Assembly: GCF_036855935.1 (NCBI RefSeq)
Contig: NZ_JASPFK010000001.1
Location: 3,758,986 to 3,822,985 of the forward strand
DNA: 64,000 bases
DNA from: Sphingomonas sp. LR60
GTDB taxonomy: Bacteria > Pseudomonadota > Alphaproteobacteria > Sphingomonadales > Sphingomonadaceae
Direction of reading: 5' to 3'
Shown: piece after piece, positions 18,068 through 29,511 of the stretch
Layout: every line of letters starts with the position of its first letter
Numbering within the stretch: the stretch's first letter is position 1
Notes under the pieces: generated by a model
Seen by the model: only the letters and a program-made list of their open reading frames with translations
Databases searched by the model: none
Told to the model about the DNA's origin: nothing
Position numbers and translations under genes: made by a program

Positions 18068-18358
18068 TCAGCCGCGCTTCTCGGGCGAGACCAGTTCGGT
18101 CATCTTGACGCCGTAGCGCTCACCGACGGTCACGATCTCGCCGCGACCGATCAGTGTGCCGTTGACCAGCACGTCGAGCAGTTCGCCCGCCTGCCGGTCC
18201 AGCTCGATCACGCTCGATTCGCCCAGCGCCAGCAGCTCGCGCAGCGACAGGGTGGTCGATCCGATCTCGACGGTCAGCTTGACGTCGACGCCCTGCAGAA
18301 GCCGCAGGTTGGCGGCGACGGCGGCGTCGATCGCAAATCCGCCGGTCATGTCGTTCAT
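18068..18358 (-). CDS. fliN: Flagellar motor switch protein FliN
   Basis: 96 residues forming one SpoA/C-ring domain: LQGVDVKLTVEIGSTTLSLR, LGESSVIELDRQAGELLDVL and GRGEIVTVGERYGVKMTEL are textbook FliN. It forms the base of the cytoplasmic C-ring with FliM. The ATG at 18358 overlaps the fliM stop at 18355, fixing the start. Confidence 0.96.
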   Translation of the reverse strand: MNDMTGGFAIDAAVAANLRLLQGVDVKLTVEIGSTTLSLRELLALGESSVIELDRQAGELLDVLVNGTLIGRGEIVTVGERYGVKMTELVSPEKRG

Positions 18359-19292
18359 TGCAGGGGTCCTTCGAACTTGGAGATGCGAATGGCCGCACGG
18401 CCGTTGGACGTGCCCACGGTGCCCAGCCCCAGCGCCATCCCGCCGACCACGATCGGCACGTCGGCGCCGAAGCTGATCGGGATGATGTCGCCTTCCTTGA
18501 GATCCATGAGCCGCGAGAGCGGGATGGTCGGCTCGGCGAGTACCGAGCGGACCGGGAAGCGCACGCCCATCGCCGCGCGCGTCAGCTGCGTGCGCCATTC
18601 GGCGTCGACCTCGCTGGGCTTGGCGACGACCTTGCCGGTCAGTGCGACCGCATGCGGCTTCAGCGTTCCGACCGGATAGAGGATGTCGACGAACGCCGGC
18701 TTGGCGGTGCCGCGCGCGATCGCGAAGCGGGTAGCGATCACCACCTCGTCGGCCTCGATACCGGGGATCATGCTGGAACCCAGCTCGAACGGCTCGGCAG
18801 TGAAATGCGCGCGCGCCAGCGGCTCCCACGCGGTTTCCAGCGCGCGGGCCAGCGACGCGGCGACCCGCGCGACGATCACGTCGCACGCCGGGGTGAATTC
18901 GAGCGCCAGGACCGGCGACACGTCACCGGTGCCGCCGAAGAACAGGTCGATGATCTCGACGACGAACTGGCTGTCGATCACGCACAGGGCGGGGCGACCG
19001 TCCATCGACAGCGGCAGCCACGCGGTCAATTTGTCGCCGCGCGCCGCGCGATAGTCGGAGAGTCGCAGTACCTCGAGCGGCTCGGCCCAGGCGCGCGTCT
19101 CGGTGCGCCAATAGCCTTCGAACGTCTGGCGCACGCCGCGTGCGGCGCGTGCCGACAGATGCTGCAACGTATGCAGATCGCCGAACGGATGCAGTTTGGC
19201 AGGCGCAGCCGGCCCCCGCCCAATGCGGCAGCGGTGCCGATCGGCGTGCCGGAGTCGAGCCCGGCGTCGGTAGAGGAGCGCCTGTTAACCAT
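18355..19292 (-). CDS. fliM: Flagellar motor switch protein FliM, frameshifted near 19195-19197
   Basis: FliM links the C-ring to FliG and in chemotactic motors receives CheY-P. The middle CheC-like and C-terminal SpoA domains are intact in the frame ending at 18355. The N-terminus lies in another frame starting with ATG 19292 (MVNRRSSTDAGLDSGTPIG). Adding one base to the TTT run at 19195-19197 joins LRLP to KLHPFGDLHTLQHLSARAAR and gives 312 residues. The restored start is 6 bases after the corrected fliL stop. No EIDALL-type CheY-binding peptide is seen at the N-terminus. Confidence 0.88.
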
Positions 19293-19298
19293 CTACGT

Positions 19299-19968
19299 TC
19301 ACTGAACCACGAAAGTGGTAAAGTAGACGTTACTGATCCCGCCGAATCCCTCCTTTTCGCGTAGAACCTGGTTAATCGTTGCGACGAGCCGCTTCTGGAG
19401 CTGCGCTTTGCCGGGGCCGGTGAACACCTGATCCTCGGGTGTGTCGCCCAGCGTCAGCAGGATCGCCGAGCGAGATCGCGATGTCGTTGGTCTTCAAATT
19501 CGTGATGACCTTGTCGTCATACGGCGTCGACACCGCGAGCCCGATCTGGAGGAAGTGCACCGAATCCTGAAGGTTGGAGGTGAACTCCTTGTCCATCGCG
19601 AAATAGTTGGACGCATAGGGCTCGCCGCCGCTGCCTTCCGGGGTCGGTGCGCCATGCGCCTCGCCGCCGCCTTCGCCACCACCTTCGGCCGCTGCCTCGC
19701 CGCCGCCGTGGCCACCCTCGCCGCCTTCACCACCCTCGCCGCCGTCGCCGGGGTGCTTCTGCTCGCTCTTGGGCACGAGCTTGGGCTTGTTGGGGTCTTC
19801 GTGCGCCGCCGGCTTGGCGCCGCCGCCGACCATGCCCGAACCCGCGGCATAGAGACCGGCACCGACGCCACCGCCCAGCAGGACGATGACGCCGACGGCG
19901 CCGATAATGATCATCTTCATCTTGCCCTTTTTCTTGGGCGCGGCGTCTGCGGCCGGAGCATCACTCAT
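19299..19968 (-). CDS. fliL: Flagellar basal body-associated protein FliL, frameshifted at about 19473
   Basis: Inner-membrane protein that surrounds and supports the stators. The N-terminal cytosolic stub PKKKGKMK is followed by one membrane helix (about 18-45), an unusual Gly/Glu/His-rich linker (about 70-105), then the periplasmic domain. The frame breaks at about 19473; removing one base gives RSAILLTLGD and a normal C-terminus ending NVYFTTFVVQ, 222 residues in total. The corrected stop sits 6 bases before fliM. Confidence 0.88.
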
Positions 19969-19984
19969 CGTTCGGTTCCCTCAA

Positions 19985-22378
19985 TCAGGCGAGTCGTTGG
20001 TCGGTGTCGTCGGCATCCGCCTGGGCGGCGCGACGGGCGGACGGCGGCGCGGCCGGAACGGGCGCGGCGCGTTGTTGCGGTTGTTGCTGCTGCTGCGACG
20101 ACTGGCGCTCGCCCTGCATCGTCGTGCCGCCGGGATGGCCATGGTGGAGCTTGAGCCCTCGCGCTTCCGCCATTTCGGTCAGCCGCGGCTGCGCATCGGC
20201 GAGCATCGCGCGCGTCTGCGGTTGTTCGGCGGTGAGCTGGACCTGCACCGTATCGCCTTCGCGGCGCAGTGCGACGTCGATCGCGCCAAGCGCGTCGGGG
20301 ACGACGCGGATCCGCATGTCATTGGCATCGGCCATGTCGCGCAGCTTCTCGATGTGCTGGATCATCGCGTTGGGCCAATGCGGCTGGCGCATGTCGAGCG
20401 TCTGCTGTTTTGCCTGACCGGTCGCGGTGACCGCGGCCGCGGAGATCGCGGCGGTCGCCTGCGGCTGGGTAACCGGCGCGTTCGGATCGGCGGGACGCGC
20501 ACGCTCGTCGGCGGTGACGGCGCGGTGGATGGCCTCGGCGAAGGTGCGCGCGGCGGTGGCGATCACCGGCGCAGGGGCCGGATCGGCGGCGAGTGACACC
20601 GTTGCGGGGGCGACGCGGGGGGACTCGCGCCCGATCTGTGGCGTTTCGTTCGCTGCGACTGGCGAGACGACGGTCTCTGCCGCCGCGTCGACGCTGGCTA
20701 CTTGCGCGACCGGCGCCGCGAGCGGCGCGCCTGCGAGCGGTGGAGCAAGGGGCACGGCTGTGTCGGCGAGCGGCGGCGTCACGGGAGCGGCCGGCGTTGC
20801 AAGCGGCGCCGCCACGGGCGTGAGGATCGGTGCATCGACGCGCACCGCCGCCGCGCTCGCGATCACCGGCGCTGGGGTGGGTGTCGGAACGGGCGCGCGG
20901 TTGCTGAGCGGCGTCGCAAGCGCGGACGTGTCGATCGCGCGCGGTGCGGCTTCGATACGCGAACGCGGTGCGCTTGCAGCGGGCGCTTCCTGACGCGTCG
21001 CGGTGGTGGCCGGGTCCGGGATGGACACCGGGACGATCGTAGCGGGAGCCTCAGCCGCGAGCGGCGTCGGGGCAGGATCGACAGGTGCGGCTGGTGCCGC
21101 GCTGTTCGTGGCGGGCGGCGCGACGGTCTCGGTGGTGGCAGCCGGCATCTCAGGCGCACGGACGGTCGCAATCGCTTCAGCTGCTGGCGCGGCGGCGGTA
21201 GTCGTCGGGGTCGGCGTAGTGGCGAGGACGCGTGGCGCGCCAGGTGCGGGTGCGACTGGTCGCGCCGCGCGTGGCGCAGCGTCGGCGACGATTGCGGAGG
21301 CGGTGTCGGTGGTGACCTCGATCGCGGCTTTCGACGCCGCGCGCCGCGGTGCCTGAGCCTTGACGGGGATCGCCGGCGGCGGCGTCTCAGCGTTCGGCAC
21401 ATCGCGCTGCTGCGACGTTTCGGGATCGGATTGCGTCGGGGCCGGCACGTTCGGGAGCGGAGACGTCGCCTCGTTACGCGGCGCAGCGGCCGGCGCGGGT
21501 GATGGTTTCTCCCCGCGCTGAGGCGTCGGTGTGGCGACATCTCTGGGAGCGTCGTTCGTCGGAGCGGCGTCGACGGGCGTGCCTGTCGTAGTCGCGGATC
21601 GGGGCGTCTGGTTCGCGGGCGCGGGTTGCGGTTCGGTGAGAGGCGCGGGTGCGCGCTGGTCGGTGGCAGCCTCGATGGGACCGCGGACCGGGGCGCTCAC
21701 CGGAGCGACCGCGGCTGGCGTTGCCGCGTCGGCGCGCGGGACATCCGCAACGACCGCCGCAGGCGCAGTCACGGGCGCGGCGGGCTCCACATCCCGCATC
21801 GGCGCAATCGTAGGGATAGCAACAGGAGCCTCGGCGGTCACCGCGGGGTCGGCGAGCGGATCATCCCCGTCGCCCGACGCGGTCGACGCCTCCGCCGCGG
21901 CATCGTCGAGCGGCTCGACATGATCGCTTCCCGGCACCTGTACCGGCACATCGGGTGTGACGACCCGCAGCCGCGGCCGAACCGCAAAAGGTGGTTCCGG
22001 GAGTTCGGAGACTTCGGTCGTCGTCGTTGTGGACTTCGTCGCGACCGGCAATGTCGGAATGGCCGTCTCGGCGGGCAGCGGGGGCGGCGGCGGGGGCACC
22101 GCCACGCCGGTCGCATCGGCCAGCCAGGCCAATGCCGCTTCGCCGCTCGGCACCACGATATCGACCAGCGGCAGGCCGGTGCCGACCCCGGCAAGATTCT
22201 GCCGTCCCGGCTCGCCCGTCGCCGGCACGACGCCCGCCGTTACCCCGTCGCCACATCCGGGCAGCACCAGCTTCAGGAAGTCGCCGGTCGCGCCCGCCAC
22301 ACCCGGCGGGGGCGAGGCGGCGCCCGGCAGCATCGCGCCCGGTGCCGTCGTCAGGAGAAGGCTTGCGATCGTGGTCAA
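19985..22378 (-). CDS. fliK: Flagellar hook-length control protein FliK
   Basis: About 797 residues, nearly twice the usual size. Most of it is an extended Ala/Pro/Thr-rich ruler (about 100-650). The conserved C-terminal export-switch domain holds RIRVVPDALGAIDVALRREG and ends in a Gln-rich tail. FliK measures the hook and then triggers FlhB. The frame allows a GTG at 22417, but a sigma-54 promoter at 22421-22436 predicts transcription from about 22409, so TTG 22378 (LTTIASLLL) is the better start. fliL follows at once. Confidence 0.85.
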   Translation of the reverse strand: MTTIASLLLTTAPGAMLPGAASPPPGVAGATGDFLKLVLPGCGDGVTAGVVPATGEPGRQNLAGVGTGLPLVDIVVPSGEAALAWLADATGVAVPPPPPPLPAETAIPTLPVATKSTTTTTEVSELPEPPFAVRPRLRVVTPDVPVQVPGSDHVEPLDDAAAEASTASGDGDDPLADPAVTAEAPVAIPTIAPMRDVEPAAPVTAPAAVVADVPRADAATPAAVAPVSAPVRGPIEAATDQRAPAPLTEPQPAPANQTPRSATTTGTPVDAAPTNDAPRDVATPTPQRGEKPSPAPAAAPRNEATSPLPNVPAPTQSDPETSQQRDVPNAETPPPAIPVKAQAPRRAASKAAIEVTTDTASAIVADAAPRAARPVAPAPGAPRVLATTPTPTTTAAAPAAEAIATVRAPEMPAATTETVAPPATNSAAPAAPVDPAPTPLAAEAPATIVPVSIPDPATTATRQEAPAASAPRSRIEAAPRAIDTSALATPLSNRAPVPTPTPAPVIASAAAVRVDAPILTPVAAPLATPAAPVTPPLADTAVPLAPPLAGAPLAAPVAQVASVDAAAETVVSPVAANETPQIGRESPRVAPATVSLAADPAPAPVIATAARTFAEAIHRAVTADERARPADPNAPVTQPQATAAISAAAVTATGQAKQQTLDMRQPHWPNAMIQHIEKLRDMADANDMRIRVVPDALGAIDVALRREGDTVQVQLTAEQPQTRAMLADAQPRLTEMAEARGLKLHHGHPGGTTMQGERQSSQQQQQPQQRAAPVPAAPPSARRAAQADADDTDQRLA

Positions 22379-22420
22379 GGGTTCAGGCCGCTTTCGTGGA
22401 CAGGGTTCACCTGCCACTCT

Positions 22421-22436
22421 GCAAGGAGCGTGCCGT
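22421..22436 (-). promoter_or_regulatory. Sigma-54 (-24/-12) promoter of the fliK operon
   Basis: Minus-strand ACGGCACGCTCCTTGC: GG and GC are separated by exactly 10 bases as in the TGGCACG-N4-TTGC consensus. The expected +1 is near 22409. It is the only such site found upstream of the fliK-L-M-N-O-P-Q-R-flhB-fliD-fliS run. Confidence 0.75.
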
Positions 22437-22844
22437 TTACTTCTTAGGCCGCGCGGGCACGTCCTCGAGCGCCTTCATCTCGGCCTGCAGATCGGCGGCC
22501 CGCTGCCGCTCCATCAGCTTTTCGACCGCGCTCTGGTCGCGGCGTGCGCCACGCGTCGCCTCGGCACTGCGCTCGACCTGTGTCTCGGCGGCGCGGACGC
22601 GGTTCATCGCGGCTTCCGCCGAACGGTGCAGTCGCTCGCGGAAATGTGCGCTGGCGGCGAGGTTCGACGCACCGGCGAAACTGGAAGGGGCGGGTGCGAC
22701 CGCGTCGGCGAGCTGCGCGATGCGCTGTGCCAATTGCGTCTCGCTGGTCAGTTGCGCCTGTGTCCGCGCCTCGTCCGCGCGCGCCAGCCCGAGCTGAAGC
22801 GTGCGGACGCGGTGCAGGCGCTTCAGCCGTTTGCCGTCAGGCAT
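22437..22844 (-). CDS. fliJ: Flagellar export chaperone FliJ-like protein
   Basis: 135 residues from ATG 22844 (MPDGKRLKRLHRVRTLQL), almost entirely coiled coil with heptad Leu/Ala and many Arg/Glu/Gln, as in FliJ. FliJ couples the FliI ATPase to FlhA and recycles chaperones. Sequence conservation is low, so the call rests on coiled-coil form, size and its position 8 bases inside the end of fliI. The frame runs upstream to 22877 but the overlap makes ATG 22844 more likely. Confidence 0.8.
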   Translation of the reverse strand: MPDGKRLKRLHRVRTLQLGLARADEARTQAQLTSETQLAQRIAQLADAVAPAPSSFAGASNLAASAHFRERLHRSAEAAMNRVRAAETQVERSAEATRGARRDQSAVEKLMERQRAADLQAEMKALEDVPARPKK

Positions 22845-24168
22845 CGCCGAAGACGCCGACCAGCTCCATCTCGGCATCGCCCAGCGACACCATCTGGTGC
22901 GTGTCCTGGCGCACGAATTCCATGATCGCAGGCTGATAGGCGATCGCGGCGTCGATCGCAGGATCGCTGCCGCTGCGATACGCGCCCATCAGCACGAGGT
23001 CGCGGTTTTCCTCATAGGTCGCCAGATGGCGGCGCAGGATCCGCGCCGCCTGCTGGTGATGCTGCGGGACGATATCGTTCATCACGCGGCTGATCGACTT
23101 GGAGATATCGATCGCGGGATAGACCGCGCGCTCGGCCATCGCGCGGCTCAGCACGATATGTCCGTCGAGGATCGAGCGCGCCGAATCGACGACCGGATCG
23201 TTGCCGTCGTCGCCGTCCGCCAGCACGGTATAGATGCCGGTGATCGACCCGCCGGTGTTCACGTCCGATCCGGCCCGCTCCAGCAGATTGGGCAGCATCG
23301 CGATCGCCGACGGCGGATAGCCGCGCGCCGAGGCCGGCTCGCCGAGCGCAAGCCCGATCTCGCGTCCGGCGTGCGCGACGCGGGTCAGCGAATCGATGAT
23401 CAGCAGCACGCTCTTGCCCTCGGCGCGGAACGCCTCGGCGATCGCGGTGGCGCGCAGCGCGCCGCGGATGCGGAGCACCGGCGAGTGGTTGGCGGGCACG
23501 GCGACGACGACCGAGCGCTTGCGCGCCTCGCCCGCGACCTTGGTTTCGAGAAAGTCCGCGACCTCGCGGCTGCGCTCGCCGATCAACCCGATCACGACGA
23601 CATCGGCCTGCGCCGCGCGCACCATCATGCCGAGCAGCACCGACTTGCCGACGCCCGATCCGGCCATGATCCCGACGCGCTGCCCCTGGCCGACGGTGAG
23701 CAGGCCATTGATCGCGCGCACCCCGACATCCATCGGCGCGAGCACGCGCCCGCGGTCGAGCGGCGACTGCATATGCCCGGCGAGCGGCCACCGCGACGCG
23801 CCGCGAATGGGACCGAGACCGTCGATCGGATTGCCCGCGCCATCGACGACGCGTCCCAGCATCGCCGCGCCGACCTCCGCCTCGCCGGGCGGGCCGAGCG
23901 GGCGCACCGGCGCATTGGGGAGCAAGGCCGCCGGCCCGCCAAGGTTCATCATCAGCGTGCGGCCGTTGCGAAAGCCGATCACCTCGGCCTCGACCTGTTG
24001 TCCGCCCTCCGCACCGATCTTGCAGACGGTGCCGACCGGCAACGACAGCCCGACCGCCTCCATCAACAGGCCGTCATAGGACGAGAGCCGCCCCGCGACG
24101 CGCGCCTTGGGTCGTCCCCCGGCAAGTGCGAGCGTAGTGAGGTAATCCTCGGCGTAGCGGGTCAGCAC
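22837..24168 (-). CDS. fliI: Flagellum-specific ATPase FliI
   Basis: 443 residues from GTG 24168 (VLTRYAEDYLTTLALAGG). F1-ATPase-beta-like: the Walker A loop GSGVGKS is near residue 171, Walker B is SVLLIIDSLTR, and ALGEPASARGYPPS is the family signature. It energises entry of substrates to the export gate. The start overlaps the fliH stop. The reading frame extends further upstream to 24216 without supporting sequence. Confidence 0.95.
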   Translation of the reverse strand: MLTRYAEDYLTTLALAGGRPKARVAGRLSSYDGLLMEAVGLSLPVGTVCKIGAEGGQQVEAEVIGFRNGRTLMMNLGGPAALLPNAPVRPLGPPGEAEVGAAMLGRVVDGAGNPIDGLGPIRGASRWPLAGHMQSPLDRGRVLAPMDVGVRAINGLLTVGQGQRVGIMAGSGVGKSVLLGMMVRAAQADVVVIGLIGERSREVADFLETKVAGEARKRSVVVAVPANHSPVLRIRGALRATAIAEAFRAEGKSVLLIIDSLTRVAHAGREIGLALGEPASARGYPPSAIAMLPNLLERAGSDVNTGGSITGIYTVLADGDDGNDPVVDSARSILDGHIVLSRAMAERAVYPAIDISKSISRVMNDIVPQHHQQAARILRRHLATYEENRDLVLMGAYRSGSDPAIDAAIAYQPAIMEFVRQDTHQMVSLGDAEMELVGVFGDA

Positions 24169-24932
24169 GCGGGCACCGCCGCGCGTTCGATCGCGGCGGA
24201 AAGCTCCTCCAGCCACATCGCCGGGCCGTCCTCGACGATCGTCGAGGCGGCTTCCATCGCGAAGCTGCCGCGCGCCATGCTTTCGTCGGCGACCGGGAAC
24301 ACGGTGTCGGGCAGATGCCCTTCGAGCAGCGGCAGGTCGTCGGGATGGACGCGCAGCATCGCCGACTCGCTGGCGTCGGCGAGCAAATCGGTCGCGACCT
24401 CGACGCGCGCGGCGAGCAGCGGCGCGGAGACGCCGATCTCGCCGACCAATTGCGTCACGAGCATCGTGACGGTGCGGCGTAGCGCGTCGGCCAGCGCGAC
24501 GCGGTCGATCGCGCCGCCAGCCTTCATCGCGTCCGCGACCGCTTCCAGCAACTCGCGCTCGCGCGATACCACCGCATCCGCGGCGATCGCGGCATCGGCC
24601 AGCCCCTCGTGATAGCCGGCGATCCGCGCCGCCTCGATCTGTTCGACGCTCGCCGGGATCGGAGCATCGGCGTCCATCATGTCCCAGCCTGCGGTCGGAT
24701 CGGCATCGGGGTCGGCCGGGGAGAAGTGGCGCGGCTGGTCGCCGGTGCCCTCTTCCGACCCGTCGTCGGCGCCGGTCGCGGCCGGCGGACGCGCACCGAA
24801 GGCTTGCTCGATGCGCGCGATCAGGTCGGCGGGCGTAAAGCCTGGTGCGATATCGGATCGCGCGCGCGTGCGGTTGAGCGCCGCCGCGTTTGCGCGCGAC
24901 GGCATACCGCTGACGAAATCCGCCTCATACAT
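24162..24932 (-). CDS. fliH: Flagellar assembly protein FliH
   Basis: 256 residues from ATG 24932 (MYEADFVSGMPSRANA). An acidic, disordered N-terminal third precedes a helical region (EQIEAARIAGYHEGLADAAI) and a C-terminal V-ATPase-E-like domain (ARVEVATDLLADASESAMLR). FliH regulates FliI and docks it at the C-ring. Its start lies inside the end of fliG and its stop overlaps fliI. The call is partly positional because FliH sequences diverge quickly. Confidence 0.85.
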   Translation of the reverse strand: MYEADFVSGMPSRANAAALNRTRARSDIAPGFTPADLIARIEQAFGARPPAATGADDGSEEGTGDQPRHFSPADPDADPTAGWDMMDADAPIPASVEQIEAARIAGYHEGLADAAIAADAVVSRERELLEAVADAMKAGGAIDRVALADALRRTVTMLVTQLVGEIGVSAPLLAARVEVATDLLADASESAMLRVHPDDLPLLEGHLPDTVFPVADESMARGSFAMEAASTIVEDGPAMWLEELSAAIERAAVPAC

Positions 24933-25962
24933 AATCGTCGTCGCCTGCCCCGAGGTTGATCGTGCCGTCCTTGGCAAGGTTGCGCGCGATCTGGATGATC
25001 GCCTTCTGCGCCTCGAGCACTTCGCTCAGCTTCATCGGTCCACGGGCTTCCATATCGTCGCGGATGCCCGATGCGGCGCGTGCCGACATGCAGCCGAGGA
25101 TACGGCTGCGCGCCGCCTCGTCCACACCCTTCAGCGCGCGGCCCAGCGTATCGCCGTCGACGTTGCGGATGAGCGTGCCCAGCCCCTTGTCGTCCAGTTC
25201 CAGCAGGTTGTCGAAGACGAACATCGCCTCCTCGATCTGCCGCGCGATATCGCGATCCATCTTGAGCAGCTTGGGCATGACACGCTGTTCGGTCGACTTG
25301 CGCGCGCCCTGCAGGATCTTCGCCGCCTCGCGCGCGCCACCCAGTTGCAGCGCGGTCGACGACCCGCTGCCGCCGCTGCCGGCATGGCCGCCGCCGGTGC
25401 GGCTGGCGATCAACGTGCGCAGCGCGTCGACCGCGTCGGGGGTGATCGGGCCGAGCCGCGCGATGCGGTGCAGGATGTCGGGCTGCGTCAGTTCGGGCAG
25501 CAGTTCGAGCACCTGGCTGCCGATCGCCGGATCGAGATTGGCGATCAGCACCGCGCAGATCTGCGGATGCTCCTTGTCGAGCATCGCCGCGATCTCCTTG
25601 GCGTCGAGCCAGTCGAGCAGGTCGATCTCGCACACCGCTTCGGGCGGGGTGATCTGCGCCAGCACGCTCTCGGCCTTGTCGCGGCCCAGCGCGCGCGTCA
25701 TCACCGCCTCGACCTTCGGGCCGGGGTTGAAGGTGATGCCGGTGCGCTCGCGTGCCTTGCCGACGAAGTCGTCGAGCACCAGCTCGACCTCTTCCTCGCT
25801 GACGTCGGCGACCGCGAACATCGCGGTGCCGAGCTTGCGGACCTCTTCGGGGTCGAGCTTCTGGAGGATCGCGGCAGCCTCTTCCTCACCGACGAGCATC
25901 ATCAGCACCGCGGCGCGTTCGACGCCAGTGAAGATGCGCGAAGCGGTCGCGACCTCGCTCAC
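24925..25962 (-). CDS. fliG: Flagellar motor switch protein FliG
   Basis: 345 residues with N, middle and C armadillo-like domains. KLDPEEVRKLGTAMFAVADV is the N-domain that binds FliF; the MxDKEHPQ-type motif AAMLDKEHPQICAVLIANLD marks the middle domain; the C-terminal torque helix contains MFVFDNLLELDDKGLGTLIR with alternating charges. It overlaps fliF by four bases (ATGA) and fliH by eight. Confidence 0.97.
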   Translation of the reverse strand: MSEVATASRIFTGVERAAVLMMLVGEEEAAAILQKLDPEEVRKLGTAMFAVADVSEEEVELVLDDFVGKARERTGITFNPGPKVEAVMTRALGRDKAESVLAQITPPEAVCEIDLLDWLDAKEIAAMLDKEHPQICAVLIANLDPAIGSQVLELLPELTQPDILHRIARLGPITPDAVDALRTLIASRTGGGHAGSGGSGSSTALQLGGAREAAKILQGARKSTEQRVMPKLLKMDRDIARQIEEAMFVFDNLLELDDKGLGTLIRNVDGDTLGRALKGVDEAARSRILGCMSARAASGIRDDMEARGPMKLSEVLEAQKAIIQIARNLAKDGTINLGAGDDDYV

Positions 25963-27696
25963 GGCTTGGCGTCCGCGACCAGCATGTCACGCACCGCCAG
26001 CGCCGCGCGCGCCGGATTGTCGCGCGTGAAGCCGCGCACCGCGTTGATCCGCTCCTCGTAGCTCTGGCTGGTCTCGATCTGGTCGAGGCTGACCGGCGAG
26101 TGGACCGCGATCTGCTCGCCGTCGGCGTCGAGGGCGATGTCGCCCGAGCCGCCGGCCGATCCCGCGCCGTCGCCCTTGGTGCCGTCCGCGATCGCAGCGG
26201 CGTTCTTGGGGGCGGTCGCATCCTCGCGCTTCTTCATCAGTGCCTTGGCGATCGGGCGCACGCCGAGCAGCAGCACGAGCAAGGCGATGACCAACGCGGT
26301 CAGGTTGCGCGCGAGCATCGGCACCAGCGCATTGTCATACCATTTCGGGGCAGCGCTGGCATCGGCGCTGGTGTCGGCGAACTTGCGGCTGATGACCGTC
26401 ACATTGTCGTTGCGCGCCTGATCGAAGCCGACCGCGCTCTTCACCAGATCGTTGATCTGCTGAATCTCCATTGCGGTGCGCTTGGTCTTCTCCGGATCGC
26501 GCAACAGCACCGCGACCGACAGCCGCTTGATATTCCCCGGCGCGGCGCGCGTGACCGAGACTTCCTTGTTCAGGTCGTAGGCGCGCTGGAACGCGTCGGT
26601 CTGCTTGGCCGGGTCGGGCGCGGGTCCACCGGCGGTCGGCGGCGCGGCGGGGGTGCCGGGGTTGCCGGTCGCGGGCTGCGGCGTCGACAGCTGCGAGGCG
26701 GGCGGGGGTGTTGCTCAGCGCGCCCGGAATGCCGCCGGGTGCCTGGCCCGACGCCATGTTGCCGGTCCAATTGCCGGTCTCGGCGCGCAGCCGGCCTTCC
26801 TTGTCGTAGCTTTCGCGCGTCGCGCTGGTCTCGTCGAGATTGACGTCGGCCTGCACCTCGGCGGTGAAATTGCCCGCACCGACCAGCGGCGTCAGCAGCT
26901 GGATCAGCTGCTGGCGATATTTGTCCTCGACGCGACGCTGGAACTCGATGCGCTTGTCGTTGGCGCTGTCCGGACCGTCACCCGACTTGGTGAGCAGCCC
27001 GCCCATCTGGTCCACGATCGTCACGGCGTCGGGCTTCAGTCCCGGCACCGACGAGGCGACCAGATTGACGATCGACTGGACCTGCGCGTCGCTCAGCGAG
27101 CGCCCGCCCTGCAACTTGACCACCACCGAAGCGGACGGCGCGGCATTGTCGCGCACGAACACGCTCGCCTCGGGCATGGCGAGATGGACGCGCGCCTCGG
27201 CGACCGCGTCGATCTCCTGGATCGAGCGCGCCAGTTCGGTCTCGCGCGCCTGCCGAAGGCGCTCGCCCTCGACCGCGCGGCTGACGCCCATCGGCAGCTG
27301 GTCGAGGATCGCGTAGCCGCCTGGTGCGGCCTTGGGCAGGCCCTGTCCGGCAAGCAGCAGCCGCGCCTTGGAGAAATCCTCCTCGTTGACGGTCAGCGTG
27401 CCCGCCGAATCGTCGATGTGGCTGGGGATGTTCGCGGCCGACAGCGCAGTGGTGACCGCGGCCTTGTCCGAATCGGGCAGGCCGGAGAACAACGTCTTCT
27501 GCGGCGGGGTCGACAGCGCCGACCAGGCGAGACCGGCCGCGCCGATCAGGCCGACCATCAACGCCATCGGTCCGGCGCGACGCACCGCGGGCTGCGCCAT
27601 CACGCCCTGGATCTGGCGCAGCGGGTTGGCGAACTTCTCGGGCACCAGCGTGACCGGCACCGGGTTCTGCGGATTGGGGGCGAGAGCGTTGCTCAT
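25959..27696 (-). CDS. fliF: Flagellar MS-ring protein FliF, frameshifted at 26704-26708
   Basis: Inner-membrane ring on which the flagellum is built. The N-terminal frame covers the first membrane helix (about 42-62), PGGYAILDQLPMGVSRAVEG and the ring-building motifs; the C-terminal frame covers the second helix ([20 protein letters not shown]) and the FliG-binding tail. The frames join if one base is removed from the GGGGG run at 26704-26708, giving ALSNTPPASQLSTPQPA and 578 residues, the expected size. fliE ends 1 base upstream of its ATG. Confidence 0.9.
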
Positions 27697-27697
27697 A

Positions 27698-28056
27698 TCA
27701 GACCGGCATGCTCATGATGTCCTTGTACGCGGACAGGATCTTGTTGCGGACCTGCAGGGTCGCCTCGAAGCCGACCGACGCTTCCTGACGCGCGAGCATC
27801 ACCTTGGCGATGTCGACCGTCTCCCCGCGCTCGTACTGCTCGGACAGTGCCGACGCCTTCTGCTGGCCGTCGTTCACCTTGGCGATCGCCGACTGCATCG
27901 TGTCCGCGAAGCTGGTCGCGTTCGCCGCGCCGCCCGCCGCCGGGGCGGGGGCGACCGATGCCGCGCCACTGGTGCGGTTCAGTGCGGCGTTGCGCTCCAG
28001 GATCTGCGCACGCAGCGCCATCACCCGGTCGACGCCGCCGACGCCTCCGATCGCGC

Positions 28057-28060
<4 letters not shown>
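27698..28060 (-). CDS. fliE: Flagellar MS-ring/rod adaptor FliE
   Basis: 120 residues. The C-terminal half ALMLARQEASVGFEATLQVR-type segment (here VMLARQEASVGFEATLQVR) and NKILSAYKDIMSMPV define FliE. It connects the MS ring to the rod and is the first exported component. Its ATG overlaps the stop of the sigma-54 activator gene, and fliF follows immediately. Confidence 0.95.
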
Positions 28061-29328
<1,268 letters not shown>

Positions 29329-29511
29329 CGCGAAAAATTCCCTCGAATCAGTGCGAGTGTGATGCGGCCGCGGTGGTTAACGCGCGGTATAGTTTGCCGC
29401 CTTGCCGGCAGGTTTTTTCCGGGCGCGGGGGCGCCCGCGCGCGCGTACACGGAGGGGAAGTGGGAGGAATCCCATCCATGGCGGCCCGCCAAATTTCTGC
29501 GCGAAAAGCGC

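Noticed and set aside
29365..29385. TTAA half-sites as CtrA boxes near flagellar genes
   Set aside because: No full TTAA-N7-TTAA was found upstream of any flagellar operon; isolated half-sites occur by chance.
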